Positions 16,715-26,957 of a DNA stretch of 64,000 nucleotides are shown here, one piece after another. The position numbers and the translations under genes are program-made. The notes under the pieces were generated by a model, which saw only the letters and a list, made by a program, of their open reading frames with translations, ran no database searches and was not told the DNA's origin. The first letter of the stretch is position 1; every line of letters begins with the position of its first letter. The stretch comes from Flavobacterium sp. ov086 (GTDB lineage: Bacteria; Bacteroidota; Bacteroidia; Flavobacteriales; Flavobacteriaceae), in NCBI RefSeq assembly GCF_900187965.1, contig NZ_FZNL01000013.1, forward strand, positions 109,398-173,397, written 5' to 3'.

Positions 16715-18184
16715 ATGGGTATTGTTTTAAATCAATCTTTCAAAAATACAATTATTACTTACATAGGTTTCGCTATCGGAGCTATTAATACCCTTTATTT
16801 ATATCCAATTTATTTAGGTGCAACTTATTATGCATTAACAAATTATATCTTGTCTGCTGCAAATGTAATCATGCCTTTGTTTGCCATCGGGATGCAAAAC
16901 ACATTGGTAAAATTTTATTCGCAATATAAAACGGAAGAGGAGAGAGAACAGTTTTTATCCTTTACCGCATTATTTCCTATTTTGATGTGTATTCCGTTAG
17001 GAATCATCGGAATATTCTTTTTTGATGATATTACGGCATTTGTAACAAAGAAAAATCCTGTTGTAAAAGAGTTTATGCTTCTGATTCCGTTTATAGGAAT
17101 TTGTATGGCTTATTTCGAGATATTTTATGCGTGGGCGAGAGTGCACATGCATTCGGTTTTTGGAAATTTTATTAAAGAAGTTGGATTACGATTATTTTCG
17201 ACTTTTGCTTTGGTTGGGCTATACTTTAAATGGATGACGCTTATTCAGTTTGTGTATGTAACGGCAGGAATTTATTTTGTAGCATTTATCGTAACCATGT
17301 TTTATGCTTTTTATATCAAAAGGCCGAAATTTCAAATTAATATCCCTCAGAATGTAAAAGATGTAATGGAATATACTTTTTTCATTATTCTTTCAGGAAG
17401 TGTTGCCAATTTGCTTTTGGATGGTGATAAATTGATGTTGAATCAGTATATGAAAATTGAGAATATTGCCTATTATTCCGTTGCGACTTATATAGCTTTG
17501 GTAATTTCAGTTCCAAGTCGTGCGATGCATCAAATTGTATATCCAATTACAGCTAAATTAATGCATGAAAATAAACATGATGAATTGAATTTATTGTACA
17601 AAAAGACCTCAATAAATCTTCAAATCGTTGGTGGTTTTGTAATGTTGTGCATTTTTGTAAACATTCGTCAATTGTATGAATTAGTTCCAAAAGAATATAG
17701 CGGAGGAATTGAAGTTGTGTTTATGATAGGATTATCGAAGTATTTTGACTTGATTTTAGGAAACAATAATGCCATTATCTTTAATACTAAATACTATCGT
17801 ATGGTGTTGTATTTAGGATTGTTGTTAGTGTTTTTAACGATCGTTTTAAACATGATTTTTATTCCAATTTTAGGAATTATGGGGTCAGCGATTGCTACTT
17901 TGTTGTCTATTACTTTATACAGTTTGGCAAAATTACTTTTTGTAGTCAAGAGACTTGATTTGTATCCTTTTACCAAGCAAACGATACATTCAATATTACT
18001 GACTTTTGCTTTGTTTTTATTGTTTTACTTTTGGGAATTTCCTTTTTATCAATTAATTAGTATTGCTTTAAAATCAGTTTTGGTGACAATTTTGTATTTA
18101 TACCTCAATTATAAATTCAATATTTCTCCGGACATTAATAAAGTGATTGATACAATTTTGAGTAAGATTGGAATTAAAATTTAA
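16715..18184 (+). CDS. Polysaccharide flippase (Wzx/MATE-type)
   Basis: 489 residues with about 14 membrane helices over the whole length, few polar loops, and the opening 'NQSFKNTIITYIGFAIGAIN' typical of oligosaccharide flippases of the MOP superfamily. Such proteins move lipid-linked oligosaccharides across the inner membrane. It lies next to a glycosyltransferase and downstream of yfhO. The transported glycan cannot be deduced from the sequence. Confidence 0.85.
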   Translation: MGIVLNQSFKNTIITYIGFAIGAINTLYLYPIYLGATYYALTNYILSAANVIMPLFAIGMQNTLVKFYSQYKTEEEREQFLSFTALFPILMCIPLGIIGIFFFDDITAFVTKKNPVVKEFMLLIPFIGICMAYFEIFYAWARVHMHSVFGNFIKEVGLRLFSTFALVGLYFKWMTLIQFVYVTAGIYFVAFIVTMFYAFYIKRPKFQINIPQNVKDVMEYTFFIILSGSVANLLLDGDKLMLNQYMKIENIAYYSVATYIALVISVPSRAMHQIVYPITAKLMHENKHDELNLLYKKTSINLQIVGGFVMLCIFVNIRQLYELVPKEYSGGIEVVFMIGLSKYFDLILGNNNAIIFNTKYYRMVLYLGLLLVFLTIVLNMIFIPILGIMGSAIATLLSITLYSLAKLLFVVKRLDLYPFTKQTIHSILLTFALFLLFYFWEFPFYQLISIALKSVLVTILYLYLNYKFNISPDINKVIDTILSKIGIKI

Positions 18185-18238
18185 TACGATTTTATTGAGA
18201 AAATAAAAAGTAATTTAAATTATAAGCTATTTTGTTTT

Positions 18239-18246
18239 TATATTTG
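18239..18246 (+). promoter_or_regulatory. -7 box for the MscS-like gene
   Basis: TATATTTG matches TAnnTTTG, 34 bp before the ATG at 18281. A purine-rich AAAGGAGA stretch (about 18251-18258) lies between, unusually far (over 20 bp) from the start codon to act as a standard ribosome binding site. Confidence 0.5.
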
Positions 18247-18280
18247 TTAGAAAGGAGATCCAACTTATTGCTAACAGAAT

Positions 18281-19933
18281 ATGAAAAAGAAACTAATTTG
18301 TTTTTTAACGCTTTCTATTGTTTTGTTTTCTTCATTGACTTTTGCTCAAAAAGATAGCTCACAAACTTCAAAAACAACCGTTGTTGAATTAAAACCGAAG
18401 GGATATCCTGTTAGTCCTTTTAAAGACACCCTTTTTTATGTTTATAATAAAGTAGGTTCTTTTTCTGCCGAAAGCAGAGCAAATGCAATTACAGAAAAAA
18501 TCAGAAAACTTTATGAAGATTCTTTTTTCGAGAAAGACTCCATTGCTATTGTTCCTTCGGATATTTCGCAGGACATTATGTATAAGAATGATTTTGTTAT
18601 CATGTCAGTTCTGGATATTGATGGAAAATCAGAGAATCAAACTGCAGCTTATATTGCCAAAAGGAATTTGAATCTGATAAAAAGAGCCATCATTTACCAA
18701 AATGAAAATTATTCGATGCTCCCAAAAAGACTCGGATATACCGCATTACTGGTTTTAATTATTGGATTCATTCTATACTTTGTTGGGAAAATCTTTAACA
18801 GATTAAAATTATATATCCTAAAAAATAGCGATCGATACTTTAAAGGATTCACTTATAATAATATCAGTATTCTTTCGCCACAGAAGCAGCAATTTCTATT
18901 AATGAAATTGTATGGTTTTATAAAAGGAATTACGCTTATTTTAATCGTTTATCTTTCTTTGCCGGTACTATTTAGTATTTTTCCTGCTACAGAAGCTTAT
19001 ACAACCACATTATTACGCTGGATACTATCTCCTGCAAAACTTGCTGTTATGGGATTTGTAGGTTTCCTGCCAAGTTTAGTAACGATAATTGTTATTGTAA
19101 TCATATTTAAATATGCGATTAAAGTAATCCGATTCTTTTTTGATGAGATTAAAAAAGAGAATATCAAAATCGATGGTTTTTATAGTGACTGGGCGATGCC
19201 AACATTCAATATAATTCGTCTTTTAATGCTGGCTTTTATGGTTGTAATTATTTTTCCGTATTTACCTGGATCAGATTCGCCGATTTTTAAAGGAGTTTCT
19301 GTATTCGTTGGGGTTTTATTCTCATTAGGATCTTCAAATGCAATTGCAAATATGGTTGCAGGATTGGTAATTACATATATGCGTCCGTTTAAGATTGGTG
19401 ATTTTATTAAAATTGGCGATGTAAGTGGAGAAGTTATCGAGAAAACAGCTTTGGTAACACGAATAAGAACACCAAAATTTGAAGATATTACAATCCCAAA
19501 TGCAACGGTTTTATCAAGTACGTCGACAAATTATTCATCAAATACAAAACATGCGAATAATGGCTTGTTAATTCATACAACTGTTACAATTGGTTATGAT
19601 GTGCCTTGGGCAGCTATTCATAAAGCCTTGATAGATGCTGCATTAAAGACCGAAATGATTGAGCAGACTCCACCGCCTTTTGTTTTGCAAACGAGTTTGG
19701 ATGATTTTTATGTTTCTTATCAGGTTAACGTTTATACCAAAGAACCAACAAAGCAACCCCGAATTTATTCTTCTTTGCATCAAAATATTCAGGATTCATT
19801 TAATGCTGCCGGAATCGAAATTATGTCACCACATTATAATGCACTGCGTGATGGAAATACGACAACTATTCCGGAGAATTATTTGAAAAAAGATTACGAG
19901 CCACCAACGTTTAATGTTAAAAGCAAAAGCTAA
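18281..19933 (+). CDS. MscS-type mechanosensitive ion channel
   Basis: 550 residues. A signal sequence (about 1-22, ending 'TFAQ') is followed by a periplasmic region of about 125 residues, four to five membrane helices and the MscS core. The pore-lining helix and the start of the beta domain are visible in 'GSSNAIANMVAGLVITYMRP' and 'FKIGDFIKIGDVSGEVIE'; 'TRIRTPKFEDITIPNATVLS' continues the beta domain. The exported N-terminal extension makes it larger than E. coli MscS (286 residues). It should release osmolytes on hypo-osmotic shock. Confidence 0.92.
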   Translation: MKKKLICFLTLSIVLFSSLTFAQKDSSQTSKTTVVELKPKGYPVSPFKDTLFYVYNKVGSFSAESRANAITEKIRKLYEDSFFEKDSIAIVPSDISQDIMYKNDFVIMSVLDIDGKSENQTAAYIAKRNLNLIKRAIIYQNENYSMLPKRLGYTALLVLIIGFILYFVGKIFNRLKLYILKNSDRYFKGFTYNNISILSPQKQQFLLMKLYGFIKGITLILIVYLSLPVLFSIFPATEAYTTTLLRWILSPAKLAVMGFVGFLPSLVTIIVIVIIFKYAIKVIRFFFDEIKKENIKIDGFYSDWAMPTFNIIRLLMLAFMVVIIFPYLPGSDSPIFKGVSVFVGVLFSLGSSNAIANMVAGLVITYMRPFKIGDFIKIGDVSGEVIEKTALVTRIRTPKFEDITIPNATVLSSTSTNYSSNTKHANNGLLIHTTVTIGYDVPWAAIHKALIDAALKTEMIEQTPPPFVLQTSLDDFYVSYQVNVYTKEPTKQPRIYSSLHQNIQDSFNAAGIEIMSPHYNALRDGNTTTIPENYLKKDYEPPTFNVKSKS

Positions 19934-20103
19934 TATGTTGATACTTAGTTAATTTTTTAACATTTAACAGTGGTTTGTTTTGTAGTTTAAATTTTTAAAA
20001 TTAAATTTATGTTTCAAAAATATATACCGCTTTTTAGGCTGCTGATTTTAACACGTTTGTAAAATCACTGAAAGTAGGTATTGTGGTTTCTTTTTAGATT
20101 GGA

Positions 20104-20111
20104 TAATTTTG
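20104..20111 (+). promoter_or_regulatory. -7 box before the small gene at 20186
   Basis: TAATTTTG matches TAnnTTTG. Transcription from here would include the short frame at 20127-20183. Confidence 0.45.
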
Positions 20112-20126
20112 CAGAAAAAATGTAAA

Positions 20127-20183
20127 ATGAAAAATAAATGCAAAGTAGATGTAGTAGAATTTGGAGTAATTTTAGATCAATAA
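20127..20183 (+). CDS. Possible 18-codon leader ORF
   Basis: An ATG-initiated frame coding MKNKCKVDVVEFGVILDQ ends with TAA at 20181-20183, two bases before the ATG of the next gene. It lies just downstream of the -7 box at 20104. It could be a translated leader coupled to the gene behind it, or chance. No family is recognised. Confidence 0.25.
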   Translation: MKNKCKVDVVEFGVILDQ

Positions 20184-20185
20184 TT

Positions 20186-20485
20186 ATGAAGAACAATCAA
20201 CTCAGTCAGGAGCAAAGTTTACAAGTGTTTTCGAATATGATATCGAATAAAGTTCATAACGGGTTTATTCTGGAAGAAAGAAATGATGAATTTCTTTTTG
20301 CCGTTCTTTCAAAAGGTGGAAAAGTTGTCAATCATAGTTTAAACTTTATGATTTTTTGTTTAACGCTCGGGTTATGGTCATTTGCATGGTTGTACCTTAC
20401 TTTTGAAGCTTCAAAACAAAAAAAGATATTAGTAGCGATTGACGAAGATGGTTTTCCATTTGAAGAAAAATGCTTGGTTGCTTAG
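20186..20485 (+). CDS. Small membrane protein, hypothetical
   Basis: 99 residues starting MKNNQLSQEQ at the ATG at 20186; an in-frame ATG at 20138 adds 16 poorly hydrophobic residues and is less likely. One membrane segment ('LNFMIFCLTLGLWSFAWLYL', about residues 58-77) separates an N-terminal region from a short charged C-terminus ('VAIDEDGFPFEEKCLVA'). I do not recognise the family. It is a single-gene unit closed by the strong terminator at 20512. Confidence 0.6.
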   Translation: MKNNQLSQEQSLQVFSNMISNKVHNGFILEERNDEFLFAVLSKGGKVVNHSLNFMIFCLTLGLWSFAWLYLTFEASKQKKILVAIDEDGFPFEEKCLVA

Positions 20486-20511
20486 TAAATTATTAATTCA
20501 CAAAAAAATGT

Positions 20512-20555
20512 AAGCCCTAAATTAAATAACTATGATTTAATTTAGGGCTTTCTTA
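20512..20555 (+). terminator. Strong hairpin terminator
   Basis: AAGCCCTAAATTAAAT (20512-20527) pairs without mismatch with 20535-20550 around a 7-base loop; T-rich sequence follows. Confidence 0.85.
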
Positions 20556-20717
20556 TTTCTTAGAACCGAACTTTTACGTTACGACATACGAATCATGATT
20601 AATGTATTGTTTTTTCAATGGTTTAAACCGTTGGTAATGTTTATAATATATTATTTATTATGTAACTCGACATTAAAACCTTTGCGTCTTTGCAACTTAG
20701 TACCTTAGAACCTTTTT

Positions 20718-23513
20718 TTATAATTTATCTTTCAAATAAATTCCTGTAACTGATTTTTTCTCTTTTACAACATCCTCGGGAGTTCCAACAGCGAGTAAAT
20801 GTCCACCATTTTCTCCACCTTCAGGTCCTAGATCTATAATCCAGTCCGCACATTTTATTAAGTCAAGGTTGTGCTCAATTACAATTATCGAATGTCCTTT
20901 ATCAATTAAAGCATCAAACGAAGCTAGTAATTTTTTAATATCATGAAAATGCAAACCAGTTGTTGGCTCATCAAAAACAAATAATGCTTTGTCTTTTGTG
21001 GCACCTTTTACTAAAAACGACGCTAGTTTAATACGTTGTGCTTCACCGCCGGAAAGAGTAGAAGAAGATTGTCCTAATTGTACATATCCTAAACCTACAT
21101 CCTGAAGTGGTTGTAATTTTTGAGTGATTTTAGATTGTTTATTTTTCTCGAAAAAAGCAATGGCATCATCAATTGTCATTGTCAGAATATCGTTGATGTT
21201 TTTGTCGTCGAAATTAATCTCCAGAATTTCTTTTTTAAATCGTTTTCCGCCACAAGTTTCACATGGAAGCGAAACGTCAGCCATAAATACCATTTCGACA
21301 TTAATAGAGCCTTCTCCTTTACAGGTTTCACATCGGCCACCATCAACATTAAAAGAAAAATGTTTGGCCTGATAACCTCTTATTTTGGATAGTTTTTCTT
21401 TAGCATATAAATCACGAATATCATCATAAGCTTTGATGTATGTTACAGGATTTGATCTTGAGCTTCTGCCAATAGGGTTTTGATCGACATATTCAATATG
21501 TTTTATTTGCGAAAAAGAACCTTTTAATTCACTAAACTGACCTGCTTTTTCAGCAGCATTTTCCAGTTTTTTCTGCATTGCGGGAAATAAAATCTTCTTG
21601 ATCAACGTACTTTTTCCACTTCCTGAAACTCCTGTAATTACAGTCAGAACATCCAGAGGGAAAGTAACATTGATATTCTTTAAGTTATTTTCTCTTGCGC
21701 CAACAATATCAATATGATTTTTGAATTTCCTTCTTTTTTTAGGAACAGAAATTTCTAAATCACCATTTAGGTATTTAGCCGTTAAAGAGTCTGATTTTAA
21801 GATTTCTTCATACGTTCCCTGAGCTACTAAATGACCTCCAAAAGTTCCTGCTTCGGGACCAATATCAATAATCATATCGGCAGCTTTCATGATATCTTCA
21901 TCGTGTTCTACCACAATAACCGTATTTCCTAAATCACGAAGTGAAAGTAAAACCTTAATCAATCGCTCAGAATCTTTGGGGTGTAAACCAATACTTGGCT
22001 CATCAAGAATATACATAGAACCAACCAAACTGCTTCCTAATGAAGTTGCAAGGTTAATACGTTGGGATTCTCCTCCTGAAAGTGTTGCCGAATTTCTATT
22101 TAAAGTCAGATAATCCAAACCAACTTCTGTCAAAAATGATAGACGATTGTTGATCTCGACCATCAAACGTTTTGCGATTTGCTGTTCGTAAATATTCAAA
22201 TCGATATTTTTGAAAAAAGTAACCAAATGTTTAATTGGTAAATCAACTAAATCAGAAACCGTTTTACCATTGATTTTTACGTAAGATGCTTCTTCACGTA
22301 GGCGTTTTCCACGACAAGCGTGACATTTGGTTTTTCCGCGGTAACGTGATAACATTACACGGTTTTGAATTTTATAATTTTTTTCTTCAAGTTCTTTAAA
22401 GAAACCGTTTAAACCTTGAAAATATTGATTTCCTTTCCAAAGTAAATCTTTTTGTTCATCTGAAAGTTCAAAATAAGGTTTATGAATTGGGAAATCGAAT
22501 TTATAAGCATGTTTTACCAATTCGTCTTTGTACCAACTCATACTTTCGCCTCTCCAGGGATAAATAGCACTTTCGAAAACGGATAAAGATGTATTTGGAA
22601 CAACCAAATCAGCATCGATACCAATAATATTTCCGTAACCTTCGCAAACCGGGCAAGCGCCGTAAGGATTATTAAAGCTGAATAAATGAACATTTGGCTC
22701 TAGGAATGTAATTCCGTCAAGCTCAAAATTATTAGAATACGTGAATCTTTTATCCGAGTTTAATTCCTGTAAGTAACAAATACCTTTCCCTTCAAAAAAA
22801 GCAGTTTGAACCGCATCGGCAAGACGATTGTAGAATTCTTCTTCGTCTTTGACAACAATTCGGTCTATAATTAACAGAATATCTTTATTGTCTAATTTAT
22901 GAAGTTCTGTAGGTGTAAATTCATCTAAACGAACCATTTCGTTATCAACCAAAATACGTGCAAAACCTTGCTGTAAAAGTACTTTTAGTTTGTCTTCTAA
23001 TTGTCGTCCTTCTTCAAGGTGAATAGGAGAAAGAAGCAGCCATTTACTGTCTAATTCCAAACTTTTTACATCAGAAACGACATCGGTAACGGTGTTTTTT
23101 TTAACCTCTAATCCTGAAATTGGTGAGTAAGTGCGACCAATTCTGGCAAATAAAAGTTTGATATAATCGTAGATCTCAGTTGAAGTTCCTACGGTCGAAC
23201 GGGCATTGGTTGTGTTTACCTTTTGCTCAATAGCAATTGCCGGTGCAATACCTTTTATATATTCAACTTTTGGTTTGTCTAAACGTCCCAAAAACTGACG
23301 CGCGTATGAGGATAAACTTTCTACGTAACGACGTTGTCCTTCGGCATATAAAGTGTCAAATGCTAAACTTGATTTCCCTGATCCTGAAAGTCCTGTGATG
23401 ACAACAAGTTTGTTTCGGGGAATCACCACATCTACATTTTTTAAATTATGTACTTGTGCTCCTTTAATTATAATATTATGTTTTGGGTCGAGTGTAGAAA
23501 GGTCGATTTGCAT
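20718..23513 (-). CDS. uvrA: Excinuclease ABC subunit A
   Basis: 931 residues from the ATG at 23511-23513 ([10 protein letters not shown]); a TTG four codons upstream is less likely. Two ABC ATPase modules: Walker A '[19 protein letters not shown]' and '[17 protein letters not shown]', ABC signatures '[12 protein letters not shown]' and '[12 protein letters not shown]'. Zinc-binding CxxC pairs: 'CPVCEGYG', 'CHACRGKR', 'CETCKGEG', 'CETCGGKR'. UvrA scans DNA for bulky lesions and loads UvrB in nucleotide excision repair. Length is standard and all motifs are intact. It is transcribed alone from the -7 box at 23532-23539. Confidence 0.98.
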   Translation of the reverse strand: MQIDLSTLDPKHNIIIKGAQVHNLKNVDVVIPRNKLVVITGLSGSGKSSLAFDTLYAEGQRRYVESLSSYARQFLGRLDKPKVEYIKGIAPAIAIEQKVNTTNARSTVGTSTEIYDYIKLLFARIGRTYSPISGLEVKKNTVTDVVSDVKSLELDSKWLLLSPIHLEEGRQLEDKLKVLLQQGFARILVDNEMVRLDEFTPTELHKLDNKDILLIIDRIVVKDEEEFYNRLADAVQTAFFEGKGICYLQELNSDKRFTYSNNFELDGITFLEPNVHLFSFNNPYGACPVCEGYGNIIGIDADLVVPNTSLSVFESAIYPWRGESMSWYKDELVKHAYKFDFPIHKPYFELSDEQKDLLWKGNQYFQGLNGFFKELEEKNYKIQNRVMLSRYRGKTKCHACRGKRLREEASYVKINGKTVSDLVDLPIKHLVTFFKNIDLNIYEQQIAKRLMVEINNRLSFLTEVGLDYLTLNRNSATLSGGESQRINLATSLGSSLVGSMYILDEPSIGLHPKDSERLIKVLLSLRDLGNTVIVVEHDEDIMKAADMIIDIGPEAGTFGGHLVAQGTYEEILKSDSLTAKYLNGDLEISVPKKRRKFKNHIDIVGARENNLKNINVTFPLDVLTVITGVSGSGKSTLIKKILFPAMQKKLENAAEKAGQFSELKGSFSQIKHIEYVDQNPIGRSSRSNPVTYIKAYDDIRDLYAKEKLSKIRGYQAKHFSFNVDGGRCETCKGEGSINVEMVFMADVSLPCETCGGKRFKKEILEINFDDKNINDILTMTIDDAIAFFEKNKQSKITQKLQPLQDVGLGYVQLGQSSSTLSGGEAQRIKLASFLVKGATKDKALFVFDEPTTGLHFHDIKKLLASFDALIDKGHSIIVIEHNLDLIKCADWIIDLGPEGGENGGHLLAVGTPEDVVKEKKSVTGIYLKDKL

Positions 23514-23531
23514 AAAAAAAGTCAATTTCTA

Positions 23532-23539
23532 CAAAAGTA
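23532..23539 (-). promoter_or_regulatory. -7 box for uvrA
   Basis: On the minus strand TACTTTTG matches TAnnTTTG, 18 bp before the ATG at 23513. This supports the shorter start. Confidence 0.5.
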
Positions 23540-23631
23540 ATCAATTTTGATTGGAGTTTTGTTAATCAGATTGTTCCAAATTTTAACTAATTCTCTCGCT
23601 ACAGATTGTTGAAATTTGCTTTGGTTCTTTT

Positions 23632-23811
23632 TTGCCACAGATTTCAAAGATTAAAAAGATTTTTTGAATTACTGGTTGCGTAAAAAAGTTTGCCACGAAT
23701 TTCACGAATTTGCACCAATTGAATTGACGAAATACGCAAAAAAAAATTAGAGAAAATTCGTGAAATTCGTGGCGAAAAAAAAATCATTTTAATCTGTAAA
23801 ATCTGTGGCAA
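23632..23811. repeat. Nested composite palindrome in a 400-bp gap
   Basis: Outer arms: 23632-23661 and the reverse complement of 23782-23811 agree at about 27 of 30 positions (beginning TTGCCACAGATTT). Inner arms: 23692-23711 (GCCACGAATTTCACGAATTT) and 23754-23773 are exact inverted complements. The words 'GCCACAGATT' and 'GCCACGAATTTCACGAATT' look like members of an interspersed palindromic family familiar from Flavobacterium intergenic regions. It fills most of the gap between uvrA and the PUL regulator and could form a large cruciform or RNA hairpin. Confidence 0.8.
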
Positions 23812-23914
23812 GTTTGTTTCAAATGTTAAAAATATCTGCGCGGAACTTGTCATTTCAATATAAAATAAGCTATTTTAGGACTGTTTTTATATTAAATTAA
23901 TACAATATATCGAT

Positions 23915-26716
23915 TTGAAAACTAAACTTTCTATACTGCTTTTTTTGATGGGTTTCTTACTGTTTTCACAGGAGTTTCCGCCAATTATTAAATATTCATC
24001 TTCTGTTTATGGCGCCGGAAATCAGAGCTGGATGATTTCGCAGGACGATCAAAACTATTTATATTTTGCCAATAACGACGGTCTTTTGGAATATAACGGA
24101 ACAACCTGGCAATTGTATCCTGCTCCAGATGAAACGATTATTCGATCTGTAAAAGTAATCGGAAATAAGATTTATACAGGTTGTTATATGAATTTTGGCT
24201 ATTGGACAAGACAAACCAATGGCAAGCTAAAATACACATCGCTTAGCGATACCATTAAAAATAAAATACTGGACGACGAGCAGTTTTGGAATATTTTGAA
24301 GTACGATCAATGGATTTTGTTTCAATCCCTGAATCGAATTTATATTTATGATACGAAAACCGGAAAATTTAAAATCATTGCTCCAAAAAATGGTGTTGTA
24401 AAATCATTTGCTCCAAAAAACGCAATTTATTTCCAGACAATAAAAGAAGGTCTTTTTGAAATTGAAAGCGGAAAAGCGAAATTGGTTTCAGATAATCCGA
24501 TTCTGAAAAAATTCACGATTGTTAATGTTTTTACAATGGACGATGGTTTACTGATTCAGACGCAATTGGATGGTATTTATAAATTGATTGGAAATAGCCT
24601 GACACGTTTTTCTACTGATGTTGATGCGCAATTAAAATCGAGTTTTGTTTATAGCAGTCAGCGTCTTAAAGATGGAAGTTTTGCTTTGGGAACGGTTTCT
24701 AACGGAATTTTTATTTTATCGGATACGGGAAAACTTAAATATCATATTTCGCAAAGCAAAGGTTTGAGTAATAATACGGCTTTATCACTTTTTGAAGATA
24801 AAGACCAGAATTTATGGGCTGGACTCGATAACGGAATTAATTGTATCAATATTCAGTCGCCTGTGCACAGTTTTACTGATGATACAGGAGTATTAGGAAC
24901 CGTTTATGCGTCTGCGACTTTTAACGGTTTGCTTTATGTAGGTACAAACCAGGGATTGTTTTGTAAGAATATCCAAAGCAATTCAGAATTTAAATTTATA
25001 AATGGAACAAAAGGTCAGGTTTGGTCGCTTTTTGTATATGATAATACACTTTTTTGTGGGCATGATTCCGGTACTTTTATTGTTACGAATGATTCTGCGA
25101 GAAGTATATTTTCGGCATCTGGAACATGGAAATTTGAGACTGTTCCAAATTCTAAAAATCAATTGCTTCAGGGGAATTATTACGGAATTTCGGTTTTGGA
25201 GAAAGTAAACAATCAATGGGTTTTTAGGAATAAAGTTCAGGGTTTTGATTATTCTTCAAGATATTTTGAGGTTTCAAATAATCTGGATGTTTATGTAAGT
25301 CATGAATACAAAGGAATTTTTAGGCTTAAACTGGATAAAACGCTCTTAAAAACCAATGGGTTTTATACTTATAAATCTCCCGGGAAAGGAAAAAATGCAA
25401 GTTTGACCAAATTCAATAATCAAATTTATTATGCTTACAAAGGCGGAATTTTTAAACTTAATCCTGCGACAAAAAGGTTTGAAAAAGATAATTTACTAAG
25501 TTCTATTTTTGAAAAAGACGAATATACTTCGGGTAAATTAATTGTCGATAATTCGAATAAAATCTGGTTGTTTTCTAAAAATTACATTCATTATTTCTCA
25601 GCCAGTAAACTCAGTAATCAATTAAAACAGAATGTTATCCCGATTCCGTCATCGCTAACGAATTCGATGCTGGGTTACGAGAATATCACACAGATTTCAA
25701 AATCTACCTATTTAATTGGTACAACTGACGGGTATTATACGTTGAATATTGATGATTTAAGTTTTAAAAACTATACGGTTTTCATAACTGATATTACGAT
25801 AAATAAACAAAATGAAACCTTAAAAAATGTAGCAATTCAGGATGAGGGGAACTTTCGCTCAAGCGAAAATAATATCACCTTAAATTATACAGTTCCGGAA
25901 TACAACAAATACATCAATTCAGAGTATCAGTATTTATTAGAAGGTTTCCAGAATGATTGGAGCGAATGGAGTACGAAAGCGACTGTGAATTTCAAAAATC
26001 TTTCGCCGGGAAAATATACGTTTAAAGTAAGAGCCAAATATGCTAATACAATTTTAGAAAATACTGCAACCTATACATTTGTGGTTTTAAAACCTTGGTA
26101 TTCGACAAATCTGGCTTGGTTTATTTATTTTCTTTTAATGTTTGTGTTGGCTTATTTTATCAATAAAGCGTACACCAATTATTATAGAAAGCAGGAAGCA
26201 AAATTAATTGAAGAGAATAATCTTTTATTAGAAATAAAAGAATTAGAAAACGAACAGCAATTAATGAAACTCAGAAACGAACAATTGTCGCAGGATGTTG
26301 ATAATAAAAATCGGGAATTGGCAGTTTCAACCATGAGTTTGAATAGTAAAAATGAATTGCTTGCTTTTATCAAAGATGATTTGAAAAAGACGACTCAGAA
26401 TGACAGCAATAATATTAAATCAGTAATTAGTACCATTAATAAAAACATAACCGAAGAAGATTCGTGGAATGTCTTTAAAGAAGCGTTTGATAATGCCGAT
26501 AAAGATTTCCTGAAAAGAATCAAATTACTACATCCGTTATTGACTCCAAATGATTTACGATTGTGTGCGTATCTTCGATTAAATCTTTCCTCAAAAGAAA
26601 TTGCTCCTTTATTTAATATTTCTGTTCGAAGTGTTGAAATTAAAAGATATCGTTTGCGTAAAAAAATGGATTTACAGCATGAAGTTGGTTTAGTCGAATA
26701 TATTCTTGCTGTATAG
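23915..26716 (+). CDS. Membrane-spanning PUL regulator (beta-propeller/Y_Y_Y/LuxR-type HTH)
   Basis: 933 residues from a TTG start. A signal sequence (1-18) precedes a long periplasmic region with repeated propeller-like units ('SLFEDKDQNLWAGLDNGINC' is a typical Reg_prop element), a Y_Y_Y domain near 655-720 ('YLLEGFQNDWSEWS'), one membrane helix near 732-752, a cytoplasmic coiled coil (about 755-810) and a C-terminal LuxR-like helix-turn-helix near 885-925 ('LSSKEIAPLFNISVRSVEIK'). No histidine kinase or receiver domain is present, so it resembles SusR-type one-protein sensors more than hybrid two-component systems. It lies directly upstream of susC on the same strand and probably senses the glucan product and controls the locus. 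Confidence 0.88.
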   Translation: MKTKLSILLFLMGFLLFSQEFPPIIKYSSSVYGAGNQSWMISQDDQNYLYFANNDGLLEYNGTTWQLYPAPDETIIRSVKVIGNKIYTGCYMNFGYWTRQTNGKLKYTSLSDTIKNKILDDEQFWNILKYDQWILFQSLNRIYIYDTKTGKFKIIAPKNGVVKSFAPKNAIYFQTIKEGLFEIESGKAKLVSDNPILKKFTIVNVFTMDDGLLIQTQLDGIYKLIGNSLTRFSTDVDAQLKSSFVYSSQRLKDGSFALGTVSNGIFILSDTGKLKYHISQSKGLSNNTALSLFEDKDQNLWAGLDNGINCINIQSPVHSFTDDTGVLGTVYASATFNGLLYVGTNQGLFCKNIQSNSEFKFINGTKGQVWSLFVYDNTLFCGHDSGTFIVTNDSARSIFSASGTWKFETVPNSKNQLLQGNYYGISVLEKVNNQWVFRNKVQGFDYSSRYFEVSNNLDVYVSHEYKGIFRLKLDKTLLKTNGFYTYKSPGKGKNASLTKFNNQIYYAYKGGIFKLNPATKRFEKDNLLSSIFEKDEYTSGKLIVDNSNKIWLFSKNYIHYFSASKLSNQLKQNVIPIPSSLTNSMLGYENITQISKSTYLIGTTDGYYTLNIDDLSFKNYTVFITDITINKQNETLKNVAIQDEGNFRSSENNITLNYTVPEYNKYINSEYQYLLEGFQNDWSEWSTKATVNFKNLSPGKYTFKVRAKYANTILENTATYTFVVLKPWYSTNLAWFIYFLLMFVLAYFINKAYTNYYRKQEAKLIEENNLLLEIKELENEQQLMKLRNEQLSQDVDNKNRELAVSTMSLNSKNELLAFIKDDLKKTTQNDSNNIKSVISTINKNITEEDSWNVFKEAFDNADKDFLKRIKLLHPLLTPNDLRLCAYLRLNLSSKEIAPLFNISVRSVEIKRYRLRKKMDLQHEVGLVEYILAV

Positions 26717-26957
26717 GAACTCAAAAAACGCCGATAAAAAACTATACATTACCTCAACATTTGACATTTATGGTGTTTTTGTTAAGGTAATGTTAATAAA
26801 ATTTTCATTCCGAGATTATATATAAATCGGTGTATTTTTTGTGATATACGGAATTTTAGGTTTATTTTTTTGTTATGTATGTTTTTTGTTGAGGTTAATT
26901 TTAACGTATTCTTAAGAGGATAGGATAATTTTAGCTTTCAATAAAAACTAACTAATT

